From assembly GCA_035574275.1 (NCBI GenBank), contig DATLYY010000077.1, positions 1 to 64,000 of the forward strand: a stretch of 64,000 bases of DNA. Direction: 5' to 3'. Made by a program: the position numbers and the translations under genes. Origin of the DNA: Verrucomicrobiia bacterium (GTDB lineage: Bacteria > Zixibacteria > MSB-5A5 > DSPP01). A model generated the notes under the pieces. The model made no database searches. It was not told the origin of the DNA and saw only the letters and a program-made list of their open reading frames with translations. Below, piece by piece: positions 56,648 to 64,000 of this stretch (position 1 is its first letter; each line of letters starts with the position of its first letter).

Positions 56648-58834
56648 CTACCGGAAATACCGGTTCAATTCCTCCTTCGTCAGGTTTTCTTTGCCGTCTT
56701 CTGCAATCTCCACGGTCACTTTCCCAGCGTCAAAGCTTACTTCTTTTCCCAAGGCCGTATATTTACCGAATTCCGGCTTCACTTTTAACATCGCAAAATA
56801 GGCCGGGGAGAAGGGTTTGATTTTCACGACGGGCTTTTTGTCGTCCCGGTCCGCCTCTACCCATTTCTCGTCCTTCCGGTAGAAGGTTTTTCCGCCGGGG
56901 GTGGCCACATTCGCCCGGCCCCGCTGGTCAATTACGCCAAGCGCTTTTTCTTCTTCCGGCGCAAGTTTGACCCGTGAAGTGGCAATCTCCTTCCGGATGG
57001 CGGACTTTTTGGCATGGGCGACCGCCCGCTCGCCAGAACTTTGCAAACTCAACTCCCGCGCCGCCGGTGCGAAGTGGTCGCGCGCCTGCGCCAAGGGCAT
57101 TGCCGGATCCACTTTCACCAGAAATGAAGTGAACTCGTTGATGATGCCGTATTTTTTCGACAGTGTTACGATTTCATCCACCACTTCCGGCGACTGGCCG
57201 GAAAGCCGCACCTGGTCAATCAAATGCCCCACCCGGCGGGTGGCCCAGATTTTGGGTATCGATTTCTCCCAGCCGTTCTGCACCGCAAAATCGGCAGGGA
57301 ACTCGAATACCGTCCGTTCTCCATTCAGTTCACCGGCCAATGTAACGGAGGTTCTATGCGGGCCATTGAATTTTCCCACCACCACCAACTGCGACCCGGC
57401 AAAAAGGTCCGGCAGGTCGTTGGGATAAGTGGCAAAAGCCCGAACGGAACCGAAATCTAGTTTCAAATTCGCCAAAACCGGCGCGGAGATTTTCTTGTAA
57501 AAGCTGGAAACCTTGACCTCGATGTTCTCGGACGGAACCACATAGTCCGAAGCGCCGGAGTTTTGCTCCGCCAGCTTGTCCAAAAGATGGGTGTTTACGT
57601 CATAACCCACGCCGAAGTCAAAGATTTTTACTCGGGCATCGTTAACCCGTTTGGCCATCGCCAGAATCTCCTCGACGTTTGTAACGCCAACCGTGGGCAA
57701 TCCGTCGGTCAGAAAAATCGCATAGTTGAGCCGTCCGCGCGAAAGCTGGTTCAGCCCGGTTTCCAACGCCCCGGCGATGTTGGTACCACCCTCGGCGTCG
57801 ATTTGCTCCACAAACCGCTCTGCGTCTCGAAGATTGGCGTGCGTGGCCGGTTTCATCCCTTCGGCAAAGAGTCGCACCTGGTCGTCAAAATCGACAATGT
57901 TGAACCGGTCCCCCGGATTCAAACTCCGCAGGCAGAAAAGCAACGCATCCCTGGCCTGTTTCATTTTGTCACCGCGCATACTGCCGGAGCTGTCCAAAAT
58001 GAAAATGATATCCTTGGTCAAGGTTTTGGTGGTGGCCGGTTTGACCTCCGGGGAAATCAAGGCCATAAAGTAGTTTTCCCCGTCCTGCTGGTCGGTCAAA
58101 AGGGAGAAAGCAATATCCTTCGGGCTGACGGCATAGTACAGAACAAAATCGCCGCCCGCTTCCCTGGCGTTGTCCCCCCAGCTTATTTTGGCCGATTTTT
58201 CGCCGCTCCGTTCGATTTTGACTTCGTGGGAAGGGGAGTAGATGTTTTTCAAAGCAACGCCGGAGTTCAATTGCATATCCAAACTGACATTATTGACGCC
58301 GGTTTGCACCATTTCCTCCCGGCCGAAGTTGTACTTGTATTCAAAAAGTCCGGCAAACGGTTTCAAAACCTGGCTGTAGGAAAGCTTGATTTTGGCCTCC
58401 CCGTTGGCCGGAATCGGAAAGATGCGCGCCCGGAAAAGCCCGCAGCCGGCGAACTCCAAAAGCGCCGGGTCGTTCATCTGCCGGATGATTCCCTCATAAA
58501 TCCGCCGGGCCTCGTTCGCCTCCAAAACCTCTCCCGGCACTTCCTCGCCGTTCACATACAGGTAAAATTTGGAAATGGAGGCTCCTTCTGGTATGGGAAA
58601 GAGATAGGTTCCTTCCAGCATCCGCGGAAAACTGTTTTGATACACCTGCTCCACGGTGGTGGTTGCCAATTGCCCAGTGATTTTCACCTTCACGTCGTAA
58701 TCTTTGATGGAAAGGTAGTGCGGGAAGGGCAGGGGCGTTGGTATGGGCCTTGGCGGTGGAACGATTACGATTCGGGCTTGGGACTGGACGAAGGCGGCTA
58801 TTAAAAACGCGGCGGTCAGGAAGAGCTTTTTCAT
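56648..58834 (-). CDS. VIT and von Willebrand A domain protein with plug-like segment, 728 aa
   Basis: Signal peptide MKKLFLTAAFLIAAFVQSQA. The VIT domain (about 38-165) shows TTTVEQVYQNSFPRMLEGTYLFPIPEGA. The VWA domain starts at DIIFILDSSGSMRGDK (MIDAS DxSGS at 281-285) with GDRFNIVDFDD and LTDGLP. Residues 609-632 (AKKSAIRKEIATSRVKLAPEEE) copy a peptide that is repeated in the anti-sigma factor encoded upstream. It is the last gene of the sigma/anti-sigma operon. It likely acts in the periplasm as an adhesion or assembly protein. Confidence 0.85.
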   Translation of the reverse strand: MKKLFLTAAFLIAAFVQSQARIVIVPPPRPIPTPLPFPHYLSIKDYDVKVKITGQLATTTVEQVYQNSFPRMLEGTYLFPIPEGASISKFYLYVNGEEVPGEVLEANEARRIYEGIIRQMNDPALLEFAGCGLFRARIFPIPANGEAKIKLSYSQVLKPFAGLFEYKYNFGREEMVQTGVNNVSLDMQLNSGVALKNIYSPSHEVKIERSGEKSAKISWGDNAREAGGDFVLYYAVSPKDIAFSLLTDQQDGENYFMALISPEVKPATTKTLTKDIIFILDSSGSMRGDKMKQARDALLFCLRSLNPGDRFNIVDFDDQVRLFAEGMKPATHANLRDAERFVEQIDAEGGTNIAGALETGLNQLSRGRLNYAIFLTDGLPTVGVTNVEEILAMAKRVNDARVKIFDFGVGYDVNTHLLDKLAEQNSGASDYVVPSENIEVKVSSFYKKISAPVLANLKLDFGSVRAFATYPNDLPDLFAGSQLVVVGKFNGPHRTSVTLAGELNGERTVFEFPADFAVQNGWEKSIPKIWATRRVGHLIDQVRLSGQSPEVVDEIVTLSKKYGIINEFTSFLVKVDPAMPLAQARDHFAPAARELSLQSSGERAVAHAKKSAIRKEIATSRVKLAPEEEKALGVIDQRGRANVATPGGKTFYRKDEKWVEADRDDKKPVVKIKPFSPAYFAMLKVKPEFGKYTALGKEVSFDAGKVTVEIAEDGKENLTKEELNRYFR

Positions 58835-58875
58835 AGTTTCTCCTTTCTCTACTCCAAATACTCGAAGGAGAAACT
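58835..58875 (-). promoter_or_regulatory. Hairpin covering the ribosome site of the VIT-VWA gene
   Basis: AGTTTCTCCTT (58835-58845) and AAGGAGAAACT (58865-58875) are perfect 11-bp inverted repeats with a 19-nt loop. On the minus-strand mRNA the half next to the ATG is AAGGAGAAACT, which is the Shine-Dalgarno sequence. Pairing would hide it, so translation of the VWA protein may be controlled or coupled to the upstream gene. Confidence 0.6.
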
Positions 58876-58886
58876 TTTATTCCCGG

Positions 58887-60332
58887 CTATTTTTTCAGCT
58901 TTTTCAACTCGGCCTGAATAGCCACCAACCACCGACGGTTGGTCTTGGAGAGGTCGGTTTTCAGAAAGTCATCTAAACGCCCGTTTGCCTTTTCCCAATC
59001 CTTCTGGTTGAGCGAAAAGCGGTAAAGCTGCACGTAGTGTTGAGCCAGAAAAATATAGAGCGACTCTCTCTCCGTTCTGGAAAGTTCACCTTTTAGCTCT
59101 TTTTCCTTCTCGGCAATTATCTGTCGAATGTCGGAAACCAGTTGGGCCGTATCGACGGCTGGCATGGTCATAAAGGGTTTTGCCGTTGAGGGGGCTTTAG
59201 GAACTGCCTTTTCTTGTGAAGTGGCAACTTCCTTTTGGATTTTTGCTTTTCTGGCAACAGTATCTAAAAGGGAATCTTCTTGTTCGGGCTGCCCGCCGCC
59301 TCTTATACCCTCATTAGGCTTCCAGCTCCCTACCCCCACTTGCACTTTAAGCAAGTCTGTTACATTCCGAATTGGTAACTTTGAAATGTCATTTGTCAAT
59401 GTATCAGCTTCCTTTTGGGTTTCCTCTTTTTTCCCCGTCGTGTTCGCAAGCGAATCGTCCGAAATTGATTTTCTGCCTCCTCTGATGTGTGTCTGACCCT
59501 CGCTTTGTGACACACCCGCCTGAACTTTCAAGAGGCCCTCGGTGTTCCGAATCGGGAGTTTTTCGATTTCCTCCGCCGCAACTTTCACCTGCGAAGTGGC
59601 AACCTCTTTCCGAATTTCTGCTTTCTTTCCGGCCGTTACTACAACCGTATCCCCTTTAACGGCTTCATCCCTCTCTGCAAACGCAGCTAAAGTCGGCTCT
59701 TCCTTCGATTTCTGTTCTTCTGGGGCGGCTAACACTCTTCCGAGCGGAGCCGATGCCGCCGGCGCGTTCGCCATCGGTTTTAGGGTAAGCGTGTCAATGG
59801 CCATTTTAGGCGCAGACAGATACGGCCCCTTTTTATCAACAAGCCCGGTCTTCTTGCCTTGCTCTATGGCCCGGAACTCTGATTCATCTTTTGCCGGTAG
59901 TTGAACCGAATCGACTTTTCCTTCAACAACCGGCTTTTCGGACTCAAAAACCGGAGGCCGGAACGTCTGTTTCTTCCATTGGTCCAAACTGATAAAGGTC
60001 AAAAGAAGGATAACCGCCACGCTGCCGGCTATTGCCAGCTTGCGGGTGGTGGGTTGAAAAAAGCTCTTGAGTGTCTCCAGCCAGCCCGGCCAAGTTTTCT
60101 GTTTTTCACGGATGGTCAGTTTGTTCTGCACCCGATTGGCAAAATTCTCCCAATACGCCTCGGAAAGCTGGGGCACCGGAATTTTCTTGGCGGCCTGTTC
60201 CACCCGGGCAAATTCCTCCAACTTGGCCGTGCAGGCCTCGCAGGTTTTCAAATGCTCTTCCAACTTGGCCCGCTTGTCCTCGGCCAGTGCCCCGTCCAGA
60301 TAGGCGGAAAGCCATTCAAAATTACACTTCAT
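58887..60332 (-). CDS. Anti-sigma factor with repeated TonB-plug-like segments, 481 aa
   Basis: The N-terminus is a zinc-binding anti-sigma domain with H27-x3-C31-x2-C34 (EEHLKTCEAC). One membrane helix spans about 99-117. The periplasmic part has, at residues 228-298, DTVVVTAGKKAEIRKEVATSQVKV, EEIEKLPIRNTEGLLKVQAGV and HIRGGR, the pattern that opens the plug of CarboxypepD_reg TonB-dependent receptors. A second, diverged copy (299-359) has ISKLPIRNVTDLLKVQVGV and IRGG; a third fragment (360-376) ends the array. The C-terminal ~90 residues are helical. It overlaps the sigma gene by 11 bp. Confidence 0.85.
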   Translation of the reverse strand: MKCNFEWLSAYLDGALAEDKRAKLEEHLKTCEACTAKLEEFARVEQAAKKIPVPQLSEAYWENFANRVQNKLTIREKQKTWPGWLETLKSFFQPTTRKLAIAGSVAVILLLTFISLDQWKKQTFRPPVFESEKPVVEGKVDSVQLPAKDESEFRAIEQGKKTGLVDKKGPYLSAPKMAIDTLTLKPMANAPAASAPLGRVLAAPEEQKSKEEPTLAAFAERDEAVKGDTVVVTAGKKAEIRKEVATSQVKVAAEEIEKLPIRNTEGLLKVQAGVSQSEGQTHIRGGRKSISDDSLANTTGKKEETQKEADTLTNDISKLPIRNVTDLLKVQVGVGSWKPNEGIRGGGQPEQEDSLLDTVARKAKIQKEVATSQEKAVPKAPSTAKPFMTMPAVDTAQLVSDIRQIIAEKEKELKGELSRTERESLYIFLAQHYVQLYRFSLNQKDWEKANGRLDDFLKTDLSKTNRRWLVAIQAELKKLKK

Positions 60333-60897
60333 CGGCCGCCTCCTTTTTGGTCAGGGCCTGCGCCAGCTTTTGCCTTGCCCGCGAAAGACGGGAAAGAACC
60401 GTCCCCAAGGGGATTTCCAGTGTTTTGGCAATCTCCTCGCAGCTTTGGTTTTCGTAAAACTTCAAAACCACCACCGCCTTGTATTCCGGTGAAAGCCGGT
60501 CGATTTCCGCTTCCAGCTTGCTTAAGGTCTTTTCCTCCGCCGTGGAAATGGATTCCGGGAAAATCCCCTGATTTTCCAGCATCTGTTCCCAGTTTTCCGT
60601 GCGGCTTTCGTACAAAGTCAGCTTTTGCCGGCGGTGGTAATTAATCGAAAGGTTCATACAAATCCGGTAGATATAGGTGTAAAACGGATAATTCTCCTTA
60701 AATCGTCCGAGCGCCTGGTAGGTGCGGATAAAGGTTTCTTGGGCCAAGTCATCGGCGGCATCCTTGTCCTTGGTCATTCGATACGCCAGATAGAAAATTC
60801 TTTTTTGGTAGCGAACCACCAACTGCCGAAAGGCATTCTCATTTCCGGCTTTGGCCTTGACAACCAGTTCGCTGTCCGCAGCGTTCTCCATCGGCAT
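60322..60897 (-). CDS. ECF RNA polymerase sigma factor
   Basis: Sigma-70 family, group 4. Region 2: FRQLVVRYQKRIFYLAYRMTKDKDAADDLAQETFIRTYQALGRF; region 4: LSPEYKAVVVLKFYENQSCEEIAKTLEIPLGTVLSRLSRARQKL (helix-turn-helix). It is cotranscribed with its membrane anti-sigma factor. Start is uncertain: ATGs at 60909, 60897 and 60891 all lack a ribosome site. A GAAACC...CCGAT pair upstream on the minus strand (about 60908-60936) could be a self-recognised ECF promoter (weak). Confidence 0.92.
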   Translation of the reverse strand: MPMENAADSELVVKAKAGNENAFRQLVVRYQKRIFYLAYRMTKDKDAADDLAQETFIRTYQALGRFKENYPFYTYIYRICMNLSINYHRRQKLTLYESRTENWEQMLENQGIFPESISTAEEKTLSKLEAEIDRLSPEYKAVVVLKFYENQSCEEIAKTLEIPLGTVLSRLSRARQKLAQALTKKEAADEV

Positions 60898-61010
60898 ATA
60901 TAATACCATCGGAAGATAGTTTTATTCCAGGTTTCAGCAAATAGGGTGCATTCACAAGCCCCAATCCGGCAACGACTTATGTTTTAAGCGGCACAATTTG
61001 ACCACACGCA

Positions 61011-61039
61011 TTGACATCTTTTTTCAGATTATCGATAAT
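61011..61039 (+). promoter_or_regulatory. Strong sigma-70 promoter for the M28 peptidase gene
   Basis: TTGACA (61011-61016), a 17-bp spacer and GATAAT (61034-61039; five of six). The inferred start near 61046 leaves a leader of about 40 nt that carries AAGGAG before the ATG at 61086. Confidence 0.75.
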
Positions 61040-61085
61040 GTTTGGGTATGCGTTTCCCATTGAACTTCTTCAAGGAGAAAAAATA

Positions 61086-62897
61086 ATGAAAAGACCATCC
61101 ACTCGAATTTGGAAGTTGACAGCTGCCTCCCTCATACTTGCCAGTTCGCTCGTATGGGCACACGGCGACCCGGTTTCCACCATCAATGAAGACGACATCA
61201 TCCGCCATATCAGGGTCCTGGCTTCTGATTCTCTCGAAGGCCGCCGCTCCGGCGAGCCGGGCTGTGCCAAAGCCGCCAACTACATCGAGTCCGAATTCAA
61301 ACGGATCGGTCTTTTGCCCGGCGGAGTCAGCGGCACCTATCGCCAATCCTTTGATGTGGTTGCCGCCTCCGAACTCGGGGAGAAGAACTATTTGAAAATC
61401 GACGGTCAAGATTTACCCATCCGCGAGAAATGGATGCCCTTGTCCTATACCCAGACCGGCGAGGCCAAAGGAAAGCTTGTTTTTGCTGGATTCGGGATAA
61501 CGGCATCCGACTTCGGGTACGACGACTACACTGGGTTGGATGTAAAAGGGAAAATCGTTTTGGTTATGAAATACGGGCCGGAAGGGGAAGATCCACAAAA
61601 CCGCTACAACCGCTATTTCGCGCTCCGCTACAAAGCGATGAATGCCCGCGAGCACGGCGCTTTGGGCGTGCTCGTGGTCGCCACAGAGGACACCTTCAAA
61701 TACGATGCCGTCTCCCGGCTGCGCCACGACTGGGCGCCGGGGGATGCCGGCATTTTGGTAGCAGGGATTGATTTGGCGGCCGCCAATTCCATCGTCGAAA
61801 AGGGAGGGAAGGGAGCTCTGGACAAAATCGCCATCGGCATTGCCCACAGTTCCAAACCGAATTCGTTTGAGCTGCCAATCGAAGTGGAATTTGCCACGGC
61901 CGTCAAAAAACGGCTGACCAAAACGGACAACGTCATCGGCATGCTTCCCGGCAACGACCCCAAGGTGGGGAGCGAGGTGGTGGTAATCGGCGCGCACTAC
62001 GACCATTTAGGCAAAGGGGGGCCGGAGAGCTTGTCCCCCAAGGAGGAAGGGGAAGTCCATCACGGTGCCGATGACAACGCCTCCGGAACGGCCGGGCTTC
62101 TGGAACTGGCGGAGGCGTTTGCCGCTCAAAAGAACTTCTTGAAACGCACCGTTTGTTTCACCGCCTTCTCCGGCGAGGAAGAAGGGACCTTGGGCTCCAG
62201 CTATTTCACCAAAAACCCGACCTTTCCGTTTGAAAAAATCACGGCGATGGTCAATATGGATATGATTGGCAGGATGAAAGATTCTACAATCATTGTTCAA
62301 GGCGCCGGCACCTCCCCGATCTGGAAGGAATTGGTTGGCGAGGTGAACAAAGAGATTGGTTTGAAAGTCAAATTCACCGACGACGGCTACGGCCCTTCCG
62401 ATCATTCCCCCTTTTACGCCAAGGAAAAACCGGTTTTGTTTTTCTTCTCCGGCACGCACACCGATTACCACAAACCGTCGGACACCTGGGATAAAATCAA
62501 TACGGTCGGAGAGAAGCAGATTTTGCAGTTGGCCTACCGCACCGTTGACAAAATTCAGGGCTTGGACGCGGCACCAACGTACGTTCGCACCAAAGGGGAC
62601 AGCACCCGCATGGGCGGGGGAAGCGGGGAACTGCGGGCCTATTTGGGTACCATCCCGGATTATTCGGAAGAACTGGTCGGCGTCAAGCTCTCCGGTGTGC
62701 GGGAGGGTTCGCCGGCGGAAAAGGCCGGCATCAAAGGGGGTGATGTCATCGTCCGCTTCGGCGCCAAGGAAATCCGCAATATCTACGACTATACCTATGC
62801 CTTGGGAGCCCACAAACCAGGGGAAACCGTCGCCATCGGTCTTATGCGGGACGGCAAACCGCTCACCGTTTCAGTTCTTCTCGAGCGGCGAAGATAA
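61086..62897 (+). CDS. Secreted M28-family metallopeptidase with PA and PDZ domains, 603 aa
   Basis: ATG at 61086 follows AAGGAG and begins a signal peptide (ending SSLVWA). A PA-like insert is at about 120-250 (VFAGFGITASDFGYDDY). Zinc ligands of M28 are in order: GAHYDHLG (His), HHGADDNASG (Asp), GEEEGTLGS (Glu), NMDMIG (Asp) and GTHTDYHKPSD (His). A C-terminal PDZ domain (about 515-603) includes GVREGSPAEKAGIKGGDVIV. It is likely a periplasmic or surface aminopeptidase. Confidence 0.93.
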   Translation: MKRPSTRIWKLTAASLILASSLVWAHGDPVSTINEDDIIRHIRVLASDSLEGRRSGEPGCAKAANYIESEFKRIGLLPGGVSGTYRQSFDVVAASELGEKNYLKIDGQDLPIREKWMPLSYTQTGEAKGKLVFAGFGITASDFGYDDYTGLDVKGKIVLVMKYGPEGEDPQNRYNRYFALRYKAMNAREHGALGVLVVATEDTFKYDAVSRLRHDWAPGDAGILVAGIDLAAANSIVEKGGKGALDKIAIGIAHSSKPNSFELPIEVEFATAVKKRLTKTDNVIGMLPGNDPKVGSEVVVIGAHYDHLGKGGPESLSPKEEGEVHHGADDNASGTAGLLELAEAFAAQKNFLKRTVCFTAFSGEEEGTLGSSYFTKNPTFPFEKITAMVNMDMIGRMKDSTIIVQGAGTSPIWKELVGEVNKEIGLKVKFTDDGYGPSDHSPFYAKEKPVLFFFSGTHTDYHKPSDTWDKINTVGEKQILQLAYRTVDKIQGLDAAPTYVRTKGDSTRMGGGSGELRAYLGTIPDYSEELVGVKLSGVREGSPAEKAGIKGGDVIVRFGAKEIRNIYDYTYALGAHKPGETVAIGLMRDGKPLTVSVLLERRR

Positions 62898-62913
62898 CTC
62901 CCTATTGTTCAAA

Positions 62914-62943
62914 TAAAAAAACCGGAGCGCATTTCTGCGCCCC
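62914..62943 (-). terminator. Intrinsic terminator for the YceI gene
   Basis: Read on the minus strand, GGGGCGCA pairs with TGCGCTCC (one mismatch) over a four-base loop, followed by GGTTTTTTT. Located just after the end of the YceI gene at 62967. Confidence 0.75.
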
Positions 62944-62966
62944 GCTAAAATCCCAGTGAAATTCGA

Positions 62967-63617
62967 TTACTGCTTTTTCTGCTCTGGCTTCGGCTCCGGG
63001 TAGCGGGTGGTGGCGAAAACGTCCACTCGCAGTTCCACTTTGTCACTGACTTTCATTAACACGAACTGAGGGCGCTCCACCTTGAAATCGGACAAAAGAA
63101 TCGTCGTGCCGACGTCGATGTGCAGCAAATCACCCGGCAGCCGGGCTTGGGTCGCCTCGCTTTCCTTTAGGTAAGTAACAGTGCCGGAAACGGTAACCGG
63201 CTTGGTAACGCCGTGGATGGTCAGTTCCCCCTGGGCCTCGATTTCCGCCGGCTGGCCGTCCGCCAGCTGCTTCGGGCTGGCTTTGGTCACCTTTACGATT
63301 TTGAAGGTCGCCTTCGGGAAGCTGTCCGTATGCAGATACCCTTCGCGCATATGCTGGTCCCGCATGTCGATACCGGTCTTCACCGTGGTCAAATCCACTT
63401 CGAACTGCCCGGAGGCGGAGCCGGCGTCCGCCAAATCGACTTCCACTGTACCGTCAATCTGGCCGGTTTTTCCCTCGATGGTTTCGAGGGGCGCTTTGGA
63501 GATAAATTTGATGACGTTCCGCCCGTCCCGCCCGGAAAGCAAAAACTTCACCGGCGCGGCAGCGGTCAACTGAAAGAGAAATAGAACGGCGATTAGGATT
63601 GATGCAACCCGACGCAT
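62967..63617 (-). CDS. YceI family protein
   Basis: Periplasmic lipocalin-like isoprenoid-binding fold. ATG at 63617 follows AAAGGAG; residues 1-22 are a signal peptide. Landmarks are KFISKAPLETIEGKTGQIDGTVEVDL, DMRDQHMREGYLHTDSFPKATFKI, and GELTIHGVTKPVTVSGTV. 216 aa. It has its own terminator and lies downstream of a TPR gene. Confidence 0.92.
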   Translation of the reverse strand: MRRVASILIAVLFLFQLTAAAPVKFLLSGRDGRNVIKFISKAPLETIEGKTGQIDGTVEVDLADAGSASGQFEVDLTTVKTGIDMRDQHMREGYLHTDSFPKATFKIVKVTKASPKQLADGQPAEIEAQGELTIHGVTKPVTVSGTVTYLKESEATQARLPGDLLHIDVGTTILLSDFKVERPQFVLMKVSDKVELRVDVFATTRYPEPKPEQKKQ

Positions 63618-63686
63618 TACGGCTCCTTTGGTTTGAGTGTTTGGTCTTATTTCCCGCATTTGAAAATGGATAACCGGCCAGGGGAC

Positions 63687-64000
63687 CTATTGGTTCCCGT
63701 TGGTTTTGGTTTTCGACCGGACCCGCTCCGCCCGCAGGGCCCATTTTTGGGCCTTTTCAGTTTGCTTGATGGATTCGTAGAACCGGGAGATACCTTCCAA
63801 TTTGGAAACCAACGCCGGATCCTGGGGTCCGGAATTTTTCTCCATGGCGGCGATCATCCGCTCATATAGGGAATCCAATCCTTCATATTTTTTCTGGCTT
63901 TTCCGGGTTTCCGCAAGATTATCCAGGGTTTTGACAACCGCCGGATCGTCGGGGCCCATATTTTTTTCCCGAAGTGCGAGTGCGCTTTGAAAAAGGCTCT
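63687..64000 (-). CDS. Tetratricopeptide repeat protein, N-terminal part outside the window
   Basis: The reading frame is open to the window edge (first full codon at 63998), so the gene is partial. Visible residues contain TPR_12/kinesin-light-chain-type repeats: FQSALALREKNMGPDDPAVVKTLDNLAE, followed by YEGLDSLYERMIAAMEKNSGPQDPALV. An ATG at 63959 lies inside a repeat and is unlikely to be the true start. Confidence 0.8.
   Translation of the reverse strand, partial: SLFQSALALREKNMGPDDPAVVKTLDNLAETRKSQKKYEGLDSLYERMIAAMEKNSGPQDPALVSKLEGISRFYESIKQTEKAQKWALRAERVRSKTKTNGNQ

Noticed and set aside
57563-58804. 413-codon open frame on the plus strand opposite the VIT-VWA gene
   Set aside because: It is a reading-frame shadow of a gene with recognisable VWA and VIT domains on the other strand.
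1-64000. CRISPR arrays, insertion sequences, prophage genes, rRNA
   Set aside because: No regularly spaced repeats, transposase or phage motifs, or rRNA-like sequence were found by eye.

Overview
The window reads as a chromosomal segment of a Gram-negative bacterium of moderate GC content. An Omp85-type barrel protein, a Wza-like SLBB exporter, an M28-PDZ peptidase and many Sec signal peptides show two membranes. The mix of carboxypeptidase-regulatory and dockerin repeats, TonB-plug-like peptides, a Trx-type arsenate reductase and a Myxococcus-like isopropylmalate synthase suggests a little-cultured FCB-like lineage (candidate phylum Zixibacteria or a relative). That placement is inference. 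No CRISPR array, rRNA, transposase or prophage was seen.

Layout. 1-2270 is an accessory cluster of secreted or membrane proteins of unknown role, including two tandem paralogous Cys-rich mini-proteins (CxxC-X5-CxxC) and a DUF2784 protein. 2311-3981 is an outer-membrane barrel protein with a bactofilin-like beta-helix. 4083-12346 is a tightly overlapping seven-gene run: obg, dprA, ptsH, ptsI, Pgi/Pmi isomerase, sugar-1-P nucleotidyltransferase, pcrA. Then come a cold-shock protein with a terminator, a small membrane protein and a nicotinate phosphoribosyltransferase. 14820-20782 (minus) combines leuD, leuC, a LeuA-like synthase and three beta-oxidation genes. 20945-22772 carries arsC, a small zinc ribbon with its own promoter and terminator, and tsaD.

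22777-36867 (minus) is a 12-gene exopolysaccharide operon with every step from priming transferase to flippase, polymerase, chain-length regulator and export protein, preceded by a sigma-54-like element. 37206-38954 is a secreted dockerin/regulatory-domain protein. 40297-47733 is a biosynthetic run (acpS, pyrE, a Lys-less aminotransferase homologue, folB, folK, deoxynucleoside kinase, panB, panC, panD, GlmU-like), followed by an AT-rich nuclease-like gene. 48897-49772 is a thioredoxin-TPR gene whose in-frame TGA sits exactly at the first Cys of the CxxC site. 50118-55717 encodes a fused 2-oxoacid:ferredoxin oxidoreductase with an NfnAB-like pair, behind a structured leader. 56648-60897 (minus) is an ECF sigma / anti-sigma / VIT-VWA operon in which the anti-sigma factor carries repeated TonB-receptor-plug-like peptides. 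The end holds an M28 peptidase, a YceI protein and a cut-off TPR gene.

The strongest leads are the candidate selenoprotein with a foldable hairpin after the TGA, the plug-like repeats in the anti-sigma and VWA proteins, the Cys-rich peptide pair, the aminotransferase with His in place of the catalytic Lys, and the KOR-Nfn leader.
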